Positions 1 to 11,825 of a stretch of 64,000 nt of DNA are shown in pieces. Made by a program: the position numbers and the translations under genes. The notes below the pieces were generated by a model that searched no databases, had not been told where the DNA came from, and worked only from the letters and a program-made list of their open reading frames with translations. This DNA is from Apodemus sylvaticus (lineage: Eukaryota; Chordata; Mammalia; Rodentia; Muridae): NCBI RefSeq assembly GCF_947179515.1, contig NC_067472.1, positions 204,060,068-204,124,067 of the forward strand, read 5' to 3'. Every line of letters starts with the position of its first letter. The stretch's first letter is position 1.

Positions 1-160
1 ATGAGTAAAGTAGAATAATGGATTTTCAACACACCAGGGATACAGGCCCTACACTGAGATGACAGACTTTAACAGAACTACATTTGGTTAATATCTTGGC
101 TGACAAGAATTTGCTTCCAAGGTTTGAAGCAGTGGCCTAAATGATTTTCCCTTCCTACAG
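1..160. other. Unrecognised DNA before exon-like block
   Basis: No repeat or gene is recognised here. The last 20 bases are pyrimidine-rich and end in CAG, which is why the following block looks like an exon. Confidence 0.4.
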
Positions 161-473
161 AAGAAGAATAAAGAGGAACTTGCCCAAAAAGTAGCCTTCT
201 GGGAGGAGATAAGAAACATTCTAGTAACATCAGGATTTTTCAAATGGGCTTCCTAGCCATTTGGAAAAATGTATGGTTCTGAAGGAAACAACTTTGGGGA
301 GGTGGGCTCTGGAGCACCATTAACATCAAAGAAAGCTCAGCCTTCTTTAGTAACAACAAGGACCCTCAGCCCACCAGTGGTGTCTTCAGGAAAGGAAGAC
401 TGTGAAGAAGCAGCCCCAGCCACATCACCAGCTTCCAAAGAGGCTGCAGAAACATGCACCTTGGAAAGTCCAG
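161..473 (+). pseudogene. Exon-like block with one internal stop, family unknown
   Basis: A pyrimidine-rich stretch ending CTTCCTACAG precedes position 161, and AAAGTCCAG followed by GTGAGT lies at 474, so the block has plausible splice signals on both sides (313 nt). Read from 161 the frame is open except for one TAG at 254-256. The same frame continues through the ATG at 269 to beyond 473. The first part is Lys/Glu-rich with the segment FWEEIRNI; the second is rich in Ser, Pro and Glu. From memory only, this composition recalls N-terminal exons of the rodent-expanded DLG5-related (takusan) family, but I cannot confirm that. It could be an exon of a decayed gene copy, a real exon whose stop is genuine, or chance. 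I see no partner exon nearby. Confidence 0.3.
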
Positions 474-3400
474 GTGAGTCACCACAGGTTTCTGACTAGG
501 ACAAGCCTTGTGTAGAAGTGGTTCCAATTTCTTCTGGATCAGTCACACATGAGTGCAACTGAAGCTCATAAGTAAGGTAAGGCAGAGATGCTGGACAGGT
601 GTCTCAAGTCTGGAGAACTGGACCCCACAGAGAATACTGAATCTCCAGTCATGTGTTCAATATTTTGCTATCAGGGATCAATTTAGTTTCCTCTGATAAC
701 AGAACCTCCTGTGTTGAGTGTTGCCTTTTTCCGTCCTGACAATCTGTCTTGTCAGCTTGTGCAGACATAGCAATATTTCTAGATGTGTCTGTGAGTTGAT
801 GGTAAGAAAGAAAAATTCTGAGCTTGCCTTGCAGTTCTGAGGCCACAAGGGTCTCTGTTTCCCTACAATACTGTACTATTGTGGATATATCCTGATGGTC
901 TGATCTTGAGAATAGACTGTCTTTCTGCTGTGTGCAGCCTCTTAATACCTGATGGGTCTTCTCATAGGCTCACAGCTCTAGTGTAAATGCTCCATATGAT
1001 TGAGCATGCCCACAGCTGGCTTCTTAAAAGAGGACTCTATGAAATACTTGCAGTTTGACTCTATGTCTGGAAGTCACAGACTTGTAAGTAACTTGTGTGA
1101 GACTATGCCTAAGGAAAATCCCAGCAGGACACAGGAAAATACATGTCCAGATCTTAGAATCCAGAGGCCAAAGAATCTGGAGATATGAACTAAGAATAGA
1201 GAATACATATCTCTGCCTGGGGAAACACAGCAGAAGTTTTTCTATTCTCTTACAGTATAGATCCCTGGAGACATATGGTCCATACCTCAGTTAGAAGACT
1301 TTGTCCAATGAATCCCTCCACACATATAGATATTTTATAGTCAGCCCAGATTCACAACCAAAAATATTGCTCTATCCACTTAAGCTGACAGTAAAGTCCA
1401 AGGCCCCATCTCCCAGACACCAATACCCAGAAATCAGAGTAATACTTCCCGCCCATGATGAGGAGCAGAATGAAGGAAAGAATCCCAATGACTTTGAATT
1501 TCTCTCCCAGGCTGCCAGACTGAGTACTGCTCAGAGATACCAGGCCCTCTCACCTCAGACTTTTCTAAATTTTTCATTACAATTCAGAAGAGACCTGCAC
1601 CTGCTGGTCCTCCCTCAGGATTTATGTGAGAAATTCCTCCTCTCAGGAAGGCAGAACACTAAGAAAAGAATCAGGAAATGTGGTGTATTATGTGAAGCCT
1701 TGGAAAAGATATGAACACTTCTCCTGATCTGGGGCCATTTCTTTCTCCTTGATTTTACATGACTGCCAGGGAACATATTTAGAGTATATATCCACACACA
1801 TCACCCTCCAGAGGGAACTATGTGTGACAAGGACTGGCCATCTTGAATTTGATGACTGTATTTGGTTGCTTTTCAGAGTCCATGGAAATGAACACTATAA
1901 TTAGAAATTTTCATGTTAGTTGGGGGCTAGAGCCAGTAATTCTAGTCACTCACAAAATGAAGCTAAAGGCTTCCTACAAACTCAAATCAGCTCCACAGTC
2001 TGAGTGTCATATTACCTAAAGGATAAAGAAGGCAGCCGGAAAGCATAAGGCAGCCAGGGAGGCATAAAGCAGGAATAGACATGGTGCCTAGTTGCAAAGA
2101 GAAAAGGAAACTGCTTTTGTGTCCTTGACTTCGTACCTACTCTGGTAAGCTTTGGAGTATAAATTACCAAGACACCTCAGGACACCTGAGCAGACCTGCT
2201 GACTGCTACAGGAAAGAGCCTAGGACCAGGAGGTGTCAGGATGAATATCTCCAGTTCCACTCAACATATTTTCCTTTTTACTGTATCTCAACAAAGCACA
2301 ATAGCACCCAAAACAACAAAGAGAGTAGGAACAATGAGATGTATGCACTGGTGTGGCCTGTGTCATGTGTGTGTGAGAGGATGGGTCTAAGTCCTCCAAA
2401 AGTTGTGTTACCTACATCATCATTCCTCTCCAGAAAGGAGCCCAAGATTTTTGCTATGCACAAAATGAGGAGTATCAGTTCCTCATATAAGAAGAACTGG
2501 GTCTTCTTACATTGGGTTGGATTCATGTAAGCAAATGGAACTCGGTAACTGAGGGTACCTCTTGTCTCTCTCTTAGAAACAGCCAGTCTAAATAGTGCTC
2601 TGCACAGAGTCAATCCATTCCAGATCTTCTTCACTGACCATATACAGTCAATAGTGAGCAGTTCGAGTTAAAGGAGCATTTCCTAGTACTTTTACAGCTC
2701 CTTGTATTTTATGTCTTACTCGGAGTAATTCTTCAGTGTTCCAACTTGATACGAATCTGCATGAAAAAAGGTTGCTTGCAAGGATGTATTAAAACAGTCT
2801 GTACAGACCACATACCTAAAAGATGTAAAAATGAAACTTAAGTATGCCAAGAGTGTCCTTTCTAATGATTATGTTTTGTATTTATGAAGAAGTACTTCCT
2901 TTGTGCCCAACCAAAGAGATCCTACAAGCTAGGTTTTCAAGTATTTGCACATGCAGAGCATACATCTTTTGATTTTCAAGGGAACACACTATTTACCTAG
3001 AGAGTCCTTTGGATGAGTATCTCATTTTCAAAGACTGCTGCTCACAAAACAATTGAAATTCTTGTAACTTGCTAAATATAAACCACAACAAGTTGGTTTG
3101 CTCTTAGGTTTTGTAAGATCTTGGAGTCAGACCTTGAGAAGTGCTGATGTGTGAGGCAGTCTCCTGTGACTTCGTGTTCTTCCATCCAATTGCATCTATT
3201 CTTACTGCAATGCCTACTTCAATAATATAATATGCCCAATTGAAATTTGGCCTTTTGTGTCTTGGGACTCAAAAGGGAGATTATAGAGAAAATGAGTAAG
3301 GCACATGAGGCAAAAAGCACAATATACTGCCGGAGAAAAATATAGGCCAGTGTGGGTTGCAGAGGAAGAACTGCCACACGTAAGGCAACTTATGATAACT

Positions 3401-5360
3401 TAGGAAGAGGAGTCCAAAACAGTATATAGGGGAGGGGGATAGCATTGGAGATTGATACACTGACCTCCTGTATCAGTGAGCATTTCTGTTGGCTGGGATT
3501 TATGGTTTGTATTGGAAAAGAATGCCTGATATGTGTTGATATCAGCCAGCAGAACCATGCCATCCCTTGTCTTGGATGGACTGGAAAAGTAGTGGTGATT
3601 TTGAGTAGAGGGAAAACATTGTGGACTATTCTGAGCAAAATTATGGTGTGCTCAAAGCCATACTCTAGAAGTTAAAATGAAGGAGATGCAAAGCTGCTTG
3701 GTTAGGGAAAGTCAGGTGAGGTTTGGGAGCTGATACCATGGAATGATGATAAGGGGGGTGATAGTCTTGTGTGTGTGTGTGTAGGAGTGATCAGGGGAAT
3801 TCAGATATCCAGGTAATAGGGATAAAGTTTGAGGAGTCTGAGACAGGGCAGGATTCCAGTTAGGATCATGGTGAGGGCAGTGTTCATCTCATAAACATGA
3901 GTAGGATTTGTATAAGAGGATAGAACTTGAAAGTGAGATGTAGTTATAAAGTTTGTAATTGAAGGCACATGTGAGATATTACAACTACATCAACATTGGG
4001 AGAATGAAGTGAGAAGGCTAGAGAGGGACCTGAGGCACTTAAACATGCAGGCGGCTCATGAACTCGGTAAATATGGAGAACTGGCTGCAAGAGAAACAAT
4101 TCCTAGCAGCTTAGGTGAATGTCTAATGAGGAAATCAGGGACCACAGTGGGGATGAAGGAACAACAAGGCTGAAAGGGCACTGGATATGAGGTTCACAGA
4201 AGCCATAGGATGGGGACACAGGAAGCAGGAATTCAGGATGGAACCTGCTGGAGTTCTGGGGATATTGACTTAATGTATTCTAAACCATGGAAGGCAGATA
4301 ATGCAATGTCCAGTAATGTCATAAAATCTAGTTATACTGTCACTCTCCTGGACCCCCCAGCATTCAGGAGGATAGAGTGCAAGTTGGTGAATTTGGTGCC
4401 ACGTTGAGTGAACAGTAATATTGTGCCTCAAAACAAAAGTCACTTGATGAGAAATTGGCCATTGTGGATTCTGTTATAACTGTCATACTGAAGCTGGCAT
4501 CTAGGCCCTAGAATCTAGGGGAATTTGAAGAGGAGGCTGCTCTTTGGGAATGGGTTAGCAGATTACTGTCATGTAGGAGCTGTGAAATAGTTTGGACATG
4601 GTTTCTTCTTGTTTATTGTTTTTTTTTAATTTTTTACTTTTTCATTGATTTCACTTTAGATTTCCAAAAGCTTGATGTTTTAAATGATAGCTTAGGTGTG
4701 AGTATACATACATAAACACAGTTGTTTAATGGCTCATGTGGGAAGCCTCTGTGTTCATACACAACTTAGAGAAAGAAACGAGAATGTGCTAGAAGCCTGC
4801 TCGAAATCTCACTTTCTCCCTCGAAGAATGAAACCCCTCTTGCTCTCACCATGTCTTCCTCCATTTTACATGTGCACTGCTTCCATTCTAACAGTGATTC
4901 AATTGCAATGGGTAGAAATGTAACTTTTACAACTGGCTTGCAGGGCTTAACATCTGCAAGATTTATCACCATTCATGCAAGCAATTGTTTGGTGGGTTTT
5001 TACATATGGAGACCCAGTGAAGGAAGAAGAAAAGTAATGGAAAAAGACACAGTATGATCATATGACAGTAATACTATACCACATCAGAAGGACAGAAGTA
5101 GCTACTTCTCACATAGGGAGAAATCCCATGGGTCTCAGGGGCAGGATACAATAAAAACAGCTGCATTATAAAAGAGATTGTTGAAGAAGTTATCAGAAAT
5201 ATTGATGAAGCAATCAGTCTGCTGTTGTCAGGAAGGAAGCAGAGATGGGTTAGAAGTGAAGACAAAACTTGGAATAGTTACTGTCTAGACATCAGGTTTA
5301 ACTAAGCGTGGATGACCAAAAGGGCTTTGTCCTAACTGAGGGACAAGCTAAAAGTAAGTG
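474..5360. other. Unannotated stretch, no gene recognised
   Basis: I recognise no repeat family or gene. The longest open frame is 137 codons (1301-1714, plus strand); its translation resembles nothing I know and it lacks convincing splice or start context. A short TG run lies near 3770-3781. Sequence is moderately AT-rich. Confidence 0.4.
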
Positions 5361-5699
5361 TAGTGGTTGGAATACTCCTGTCCCAGGCAGGGTATTGTGG
5401 GGTATGGCCTTGATGGACTAGCATTGGCATTGTTGGAGGAAGTGTCTCTTTGCGCATGAACTTTGAGGTCCTCCTTGAGAGAGGAGGAGTCATTTTTCTC
5501 CTTTTTGCCTTTCAAACGAGATGTAGAACTCTATGCTCACCAGGCACCATGTTTGCCTGAATGCTATCATACTTTCTGCTATGTCGATAACAGACCAAAC
5601 CTCAGTACCTGTAAGCCAGCCCCAATTAAATGTTGTCCTTTATAAGTGTTGGATTAACCATGATGTTGATTCACAAGAATGAAAACACTAACTAAGGCA
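5361..5699 (+). mobile_element. MaLR-type LTR (rodent ERVL-MaLR), solo
   Basis: The block runs from TGGTTGGAATACTCC to a terminal CACTAACTAAGGCA. It contains the segment AAGCCAGCCCCAATTAAA followed by TGTTGTCCTTTATAAG, characteristic of a very common rodent LTR-like repeat. The terminal ACTAAGRCA is the classic end of MaLR LTRs. The exact subfamily (MT or ORR1 type) is not assigned. No internal region is attached. Confidence 0.65.
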
Positions 5700-6500
5700 C
5701 TAAATGAGAAAAATGCAGTACATTTTGAACATTATGAATTAGGAGGACAAAGAAGATGGTTCCACATTACTGCTGCACATGACAGATGGCAGTCTACATT
5801 CAAGGATTTTGGAAATCACAGGAGAACAGATTGTTAATGTTCCTTGTGCCTCCCTTCCTTGGTGAATCAAGCACAGCTGGCTGGGCTAACTTAGAATCTT
5901 TGCTTCTTTTGTCTTCTCAGACCCATCCAACCCAGACAGCCTTCTGGTCAAGTGCAGAACTGCACACACATTTTGGATATCAAGTGGTGCTCCCTGAATC
6001 CATTGCTGTGGTGTGTGCCCCCAAGTATAAATAGTAAGTATGTGAGATTCAAGTCTGGAATTTACAATACAAAATCACCAATGTCTCAAAACTATTTAAA
6101 AACTGTCTTTGTACAGAATGTCTTGACTGATTGCTATGAATGCCTTCCTTTTATGTGCATATTCTAATGATCACCAACCACTCTTAAAAGACAGGATGAC
6201 ACCACTGCTGGTTTTTAAGACAACCTTTTAAGAAGTAACTTTAAGAGGCAGAGATTGAAGAAATTCAACAGGAAACACTATATGGGAGTTCCATGTCTTT
6301 TCCTTCCCAACGCTGTATTCTTCTGAATTCTTCAGGCAAAGTAGTGTTGGGTAAGCAATGAATATGATTAATTTATAATATGTTTTGTCACTTGATGTCC
6401 TAAAGAAACAAGCTAACCCCAGTTTTATATTATTGTCCCTTGTTCCTCACAATCAATGGGCAAGAATTCATTGTGCAAGAAAGGGATCCAGAGACAGTGA
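5700..6500. other. Unannotated stretch
   Basis: No gene or repeat recognised. Open frames here are short and without context. Confidence 0.4.
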
Positions 6501-6653
6501 GACAGAGAATTTTTTACACACAGGGGAAAGAGAAGGAGGACACAGAGGACAGAGTGGAGGACATTGAGAAGATTAGGAGAAGGAGGAGGACTATGAAAAA
6601 TAGAAGGAAAATGAATATCGAGAGAAAGAATACAAAGAAGGAAGGAAGGAAGA

Positions 6654-6721
<68 letters not shown>

Positions 6722-7080
6722 ATGTAGATGGAAGAGAAGGGGAAAGAAATCAAAGTCAAGAAAGGACAAAAATAAGAAACTAGAGGGCAATTAAGATTGG
6801 ACAGGGATAACAAGGTCTAGAAGGAGGACAAAGATGACAATGATGAATTGCAAAAGGAAGATAAGTTCACAGTTTCTAAGAGAATGGCAACATTTTGCAG
6901 AGAAGATGAGATGAGAGTTGGGAGGAAAAGAGAGAGATAAGAAGGGAAAGAGAAAAGGGAGAGATAGGGAGAGACATATGAGAAAGAAGAGAAGAGGAAT
7001 GAGGAATGGAAAATTGAATGAAAGGAGGAAGGTGGAGAGAAAGGTGGAGATGAGAGACAGGAAACTTGGACTTGGAGGCA
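6500..7080 (+). repeat. Polypurine-biased tract with (GA)n core
   Basis: The plus strand is overwhelmingly A and G for about 550 bases, with a near-pure GA dinucleotide run at 6655-6721. The Ser/Leu-rich open frames on the minus strand and the Arg/Glu-rich ones on the plus strand are by-products of this bias. The tract includes GGAAGGAAGG and GAGATAGGGAGAG style sub-repeats. Confidence 0.9.
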
Positions 7081-8013
7081 AATGTGTGCAACTGTGAGTC
7101 TGCCTTTTCTCATTTCAGAATTGAAATTTTCACACTGGTACCTACTGGATTAAAATAAATACTCAATTATCTACAGAGTGGGCTCCATGCCCACAGACAG
7201 GACACAGCTCTCTTTTGTGTATGTATCTTTGTGCAAGTAATCAAGGCCGTGTTTTCAGTCAGGACACAGTGCTGATTGGTTTTTATCATTTTTTCCTTAC
7301 CCTCCTGGCAGTTCAGCTTCATCACCCCCTTCTTAGAAATCCATAGTAACCAAATATCTATGATTCTGGGATTAGTGAATGTACATTTTCTCATATTTGA
7401 AATCTGATCATTCACTGTCTCTGAGATGCTATTCCTTTCTGCCCCATAATCCTGATATCTGAGGATACTAATACTCTCAGGAAAAGATTAAGGAAAGAGG
7501 ACGTGTGTGTACCTCAGAGTCAGAGTGTGAGAGCAGCATGCTTGAGGCTCTGAATTCCAACCCCAGTAACATGAGGAAAAGAACAAAGTATGAAACTCAT
7601 TAGCTTATTTAATGCTTATTCCCTGTTACTTTGTTCTTTATCAATGTCAGTTACAAACTTTCAGTCAGAGATCTGTATGCAAAGGACAAACTTGCACAAA
7701 AGGTAAATTATGCAAATCTTGTTCTGGAATTTTTTCTAGAAGTGTATGGTTCTCACCATCTAGGGAGGTGGTTTCTTCTCCTATGTTGTGGTCTGTGATC
7801 TCACACTTAGTATGATCAGATCTCTGCGTGTCAGATCAGACCCAGATAGTAAGATTCTATCTCTTTACTGCCTATCAGCCAGGACTCTTCCATTGAGTAT
7901 AGATTCAGAGGAGATGCAGCAACATAGGGAAAGAACCAAAACGTGTCCCATGAAATAGATAAGAACGAGAAATTCAGTCATAGAGATCCAAAGTAATCTA
8001 AGATACTATATCA

Positions 8014-8018
<5 letters not shown>
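7081..8018. other. Unannotated stretch
   Basis: No gene or repeat family recognised between the polypurine tract and the CT/TG microsatellite. Confidence 0.4.
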
Positions 8019-8088
<70 letters not shown>

Positions 8089-8093
8089 TGTGT
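8019..8093 (+). repeat. Compound microsatellite (CT)n(TG)n
   Basis: About 52 bases of pure CT dinucleotides run directly into about 23 bases of TG dinucleotides. A (CT)n to (TG)n change is a common rodent microsatellite structure. Confidence 0.97.
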
Positions 8094-8870
8094 TTCTATA
8101 TACTTATAAATGTATATGTGTATACATTTTGCATTATTCTCCTTAAGCAGACACTTCCTGGCAGCTAAAGTGAAAAGAGAGAAACCTGTTACATGAAGCC
8201 ACTGGTAGAGATAAACATTTTCCTGTCATTAAATCCAGAAGGACAACTATCTAACATGGATCCTTGTAAGAAGACTGTGTGTGACCATGTGGAAAATGTA
8301 TTCTCTCTATCCCTGCAATAGAAAGAAACGAGCTTCAAATGAGCGGATTTGGACTTTTTTTTTCTTCATCTACTCTATATAGTTCACGAACACAGTTAAA
8401 CTGTAATTCAATAAAGTCAATTTTTTTAGGACAAAGCTACGAGAATACAGCTTGGATGCATGGCTTTCTAAATACCCAAAATAACACGAGTCAAAAGTAA
8501 AGAATCCCAAAGAAACAGTCTTGAACAGACAAAGGCTCAGACAGTTGGTACTTTCTCGGGCCCTGAGAGCTTTAGCCCCTGCCCCACTGACACGTGCAAA
8601 CACTTCACACGCTGATTCAGCCCTCCTTTTAGGCAACAGACAGGTCACATTCTTGTCACTGTGGGCATTGGTGCACCAGGAACCTCTCTGTTGATGAATC
8701 TGTGCTGTCCTGCTGGGACCTATGTCTGGCTGTGGCATTCCCCACCCCGTGCTGGTGCCATTAGTTTGGTTGCTGCACCAGACCCTTGCTGCCTGTCCCG
8801 TAGTGGGCCCCACTCCACAGCTGACTCGGGCTGAGCAGGATAACAAAGCTCCAGGGGTCTCTACAGCAAG
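8094..8870. other. Unannotated stretch, possible repeat relic
   Basis: No gene recognised. A 189-codon minus-strand frame (8370-8939) has no recognisable protein signature. Its minus-strand 3' side contains a TTTATTGAATTACAG segment. It may be an unrecognised repeat or 3' UTR-like relic. Confidence 0.3.
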
Positions 8871-8875
8871 CCAGT

Positions 8876-8912
8876 CTGATGGGGAAGTTGATGCCCCATC
8901 AGTCTGATGGGG
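8876..8912. repeat. Alternating 9-mer inverted repeat
   Basis: The 9-mer CTGATGGGG occurs at 8876-8884, its exact reverse complement at 8894-8902, and the 9-mer again at 8904-8912. Two overlapping hairpins are possible: one with a 9-nt loop, one with a 1-nt spacer. Confidence 0.9.
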
Positions 8913-9089
8913 TGAGATGCAAAGTGAACCTAACCTCACACGAGGCTAACTCAGAGAACCCTTGACTATCCCATCACAACACAAGCACCCACATGAAAGC
9001 AATGGCAGACCCTGACCAGGGCACTTGACTTCACAACAGTGATACTTGGCTCTGTCCATCTAAGTTCAGGCCATAGTAAAAATATCTCT

Positions 9090-9412
9090 GTTTCCACACA
9101 CGGGCTGGATACGGAGCTTGGTCTTCATGTGGGTCCCAAACAACTGGAAGTGTGGATTGTCCCAAAAGCTGTAGCCTGGGTGTGGGATATGTTCTTCTAG
9201 CTGGGCTGCCTTGTCTGGCCTCAATGGGAGAGGATGAGCCTGGCCCTGCAGAGTTGATGTGCCAGGATAGTGGGGTGGTGGTACTCAAGGGGGCCCCCAC
9301 CTGCTCAGAGGAGAAGGGGAAGGAGAAAAGGGGGAAAGGGCCATGGAAGGGGGTGACCATAAGGGGGGATGTGAGCAGAATGTAAAGTGAAAAAGTTATA
9401 AAATACTTAAAA
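9090..9412 (+). mobile_element. L1 (Lx-type) 3' UTR fragment
   Basis: Contains the murine L1 3' UTR landmarks: GCTTGGTCTTCATGTGGGTC, CTGCCTTGTCTGGCCTCA, GGGAGAGGATG, GGGCCCCCACCTGCTCAGAG and a terminal GAATGTAAAGTGAAAA. No ORF2 sequence is attached, so it is a strongly 5'-truncated copy. A TG microsatellite follows directly. Confidence 0.85.
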
Positions 9413-9418
9413 ATTACT

Positions 9419-9420
<2 letters not shown>

Positions 9421-9460
<40 letters not shown>
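9421..9460 (+). repeat. (TG)n microsatellite
   Basis: Twenty uninterrupted TG units follow the A-rich end of the L1 fragment. Confidence 0.98.
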
Positions 9461-9462
<2 letters not shown>

Positions 9463-9702
9463 TCCAACACAAACACACATCGCTATCTTTCTAATCAGGA
9501 TCTTCCCCATTCCCAGGATATGGTAAAGAATAAAAGGATATTTATTACCAATCGACTCTCTAGGGTCCTCCCATACTTCCTAGCATGTTCACACAGACCC
9601 CTCATCATCATTTCTATTCTACGTGTAAAGAAATTGGCTTCCATCAGGTCTGAGTCACTCAGAGCACTACAGTTCTTTCCTGACCAGAAGAAAACTGTCT
9701 CA

Positions 9703-9895
9703 GCTGGGAGCATAGCTCAGTTGGGAGAGTGCTTGTCTAGCATGCATGGAATCCTGGGTCGGATCTGTAGAATGACATAAATCAGATGTGGCAGCTCCTG
9801 TGCTGATACCAGCACTCAGGGGGTGAAGGCAGGGACCAAGGAATTCAAAGGCTCTTGAGGGTAGCCTGGGCTATGTTGAGAATATCAGACTCCCT
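9703..9895 (+). mobile_element. B4/RSINE-type SINE
   Basis: The head resembles a tRNA-derived ID sequence (GCTGGGAGCATAGCTCAG, then AGTGCTTGTCTAGCATGCAT). The rest resembles a B1 tail (CAGCACTCAGGGGGTG, then GTAGCCTGGGCTATGTTGAG). This ID plus B1 fusion is the B4/RSINE1 structure. It is clearly diverged. Confidence 0.8.
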
Positions 9896-10140
9896 TTACC
9901 TCTTATCCAACTTCCCCTACCTCTCATCCTTGGGATCTGGATTGAATGAAAGGAGGTATGAGGAAAAATGCAGGAAAATGAGGACAAGTCGTCCACATGA
10001 CTAGTAGCCCATGTCCTTCGCTAGGTTCAGTAGACACTGCAAAGCCAGACACAAAACTTGACCACTTAGTATCACTTGGTGAGAGGAGAGCTCTGGGTTC
10101 AGAGGCAAGTATGTAAATAGACTTGCAATAACAATTCCAG

Positions 10141-10345
10141 CTGCTAAATATGTCCTGTGTGCTAAGCACTACAAATGCCATGTATTCACAGAGTAACGTC
10201 AACGCTCACACAGCCCTGTAAGAAAATACTTCTCTCTGTGTCAGAGAGGAAAACAAGACTTGAAGGGACCGGTGAGCATCCCCTAAGGCCACTCAGCTCC
10301 AATGGGATGGAAATAAGGCTATGTATCCATGGCCAACCATTCATG
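10141..10345 (+). mobile_element. MIR SINE
   Basis: Shows the MIR core pattern in order: GTGTGCTAAGCAC, then TCACACAGCCCTGTAAG, then GTCAGAGAGGAAAACAAGA and CCACTCAGCTCCAATGGG. Divergence is high, as expected of this mammalian-wide ancient SINE. Confidence 0.7.
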
Positions 10346-10583
10346 TCCCTAGAATCCTGCATGGGCTCCAGAAATACAGGGCTGCCTGCTTCCCTCCCAC
10401 TGGTTAGATTCTGCATACTGACACACTACCCCTGAATGAAGTCAACAAAAACCAGGGCATTTCAGCCCAGCTCTGAAAGGGCACCTGCAAAGAAATGTGT
10501 CCCGTGGGAAACTGGAAGCTCCTGGCATGGGTGACTGGGGCAGGCTTCTGGAAGAGTTAAGGTGACAAGGGCACAAGCACACA
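10346..10583. other. Unannotated stretch
   Basis: No gene or repeat recognised. Confidence 0.4.
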
Positions 10584-10655
10584 GGGGTGTAGCGCTTGCT
10601 AACATGCACAAGGCCCCGTGTTTAATAACTAGCAATGGGAGGAAGAGAATAAAAG
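10584..10655 (+). mobile_element. ID-like SINE fragment
   Basis: The string GGTGTAGCGCTTGCTAACAT followed by GCACAAGGCCCCGTGTTTAA and an A/G-rich tail matches the body of the BC1-derived ID SINE with several changes. The first 15-20 bases of the consensus are poorly matched. Confidence 0.5.
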
Positions 10656-11019
10656 AATAATACTGGACCATATATAACCCACCCCGAAGCCCTCTGAGAG
10701 CCCCCAGGCAGTATGAATAGCAAATCAGCTTGGGACAGGACCTCTACTATATCGGACCTGCACTATATTGAAGCCAAGGCCTAAGGTCATGCAGCCCCCT
10801 CCAGCAAACCTGCATGCCAACCCAGAAAGACCTTCCTTGCTTCTACCAGACTCGCTGAAAAGTTATTTACTATCCAGAGGGGAGAGCTTCAAATGCCTGC
10901 AGAAATCTCTGAGTAAATCAGATTACAGTTAAATGGGCTTTGCTTTAAAGGAAGATATCAGAAGAGCAAAATGCAATAAAGTAAAAGAAAGGAAAGGAAA
11001 AGAAGACACACACCAACTG
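10656..11019. other. Unannotated stretch
   Basis: No gene or repeat recognised. The segment near 10975-11010 is A/G-rich. Confidence 0.4.
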
Positions 11020-11110
11020 CCAGGATGACAGGAGGACCAGGATGACAGGGAGGACCAGGATGACATGGAGGATCAGGATGACACAGAGGACCAGATGGCA
11101 GGGAGAATCA
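11020..11110 (+). repeat. 18-bp minisatellite, about 5 units
   Basis: Imperfect tandem copies of a unit close to CCAGGATGACAGGGAGGA. The first unit is 17 bp, three follow at 18 bp, then a decayed fifth. The minus-strand hydrophobic reading frame with repeated VILVL is an effect of this array. Confidence 0.9.
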
Positions 11111-11825
11111 TGACAGGCCACATGCTGGGCTGCTACAGGAGCAAAGGAACAGCTTAAGCATTTGGGAGGCAGTGCACTCAAGAGATCCGTGTGTCAGAGG
11201 TCCTGCTGGAGGGAAGGAGAAGTGCCTGCTTGGTAGAAGGAGCCAAGTTTTCCTGGTTCCTTCTTCCTAGAAGAGCAGTAGGAACTTCAAAGGCCACCAA
11301 GCTGGCAAGGAAATACCATATTGTGCACATAAAGGTGTTATCAAACCAGGCTCTGCCAGTGTGTGTCATTTGGCAGCCTTTGGACCCCAGTCTAGAGTCC
11401 CAAGTATGCCCTCCTACCCCTGAGATAGGCCATTTCTACTCAGTTCTCTGGATTCCAAAAGAAAACAGAAAGTTAGCCCAACTCTTTCATGTTACAAATA
11501 AGGAAACTGTCAACTATCTTGGTGGACCCTGGGTGGCATGGGTTCAGTTACACCTTTCCTAGTTTGAAAAGCAGACAGACTTATTGAAGAAAGTTTGGGA
11601 CAAGTAAAAACATATAAAGAATTTGAAAGTCACTAGCAATCATCTTTCTCCCAAGATAACCCCCCTGAGATTAAACACTGGGGATTTGTCTGTCTTCATT
11701 CTTGCTGGACAAGATGTGGGTGGGTGGACAACTGCAGCCCTACCTAGCTTGTCTTCATTTAATGTTCTACCTTAAATATTTTCTGATGTCACTAGAATTT
11801 TATTCTTTTACAGTGAATTGTGCTA
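11111..11825. other. Unannotated stretch
   Basis: Contains a plus-strand 123-codon frame (11191-11562) without recognisable similarity or exon context. No repeat recognised. Confidence 0.4.

Noticed and set aside
1301..1714. 137-codon plus-strand frame
   Set aside because: Composition and context give no support; no recognised similarity and a long opposite-strand frame overlaps it.
6425..7113. Overlapping 70-120 codon frames on both strands
   Set aside because: All are produced by the GA-rich tract; the translations are low-complexity Ser/Leu or Arg/Glu runs.
8370..8939. 189-codon minus-strand frame, among the longest in the window
   Set aside because: No recognisable domain, no splice or start context, and it spans an inverted-repeat region. 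Likely chance.
9703..9780. tRNA gene candidate (head of a SINE)
   Set aside because: The tRNA-like A and B boxes belong to a B4/ID-type SINE; no cloverleaf with an acceptor stem was found.
11020..11110. CRISPR-like array
   Set aside because: Units are directly contiguous with no spacers, so it is a minisatellite in a mammalian genome.
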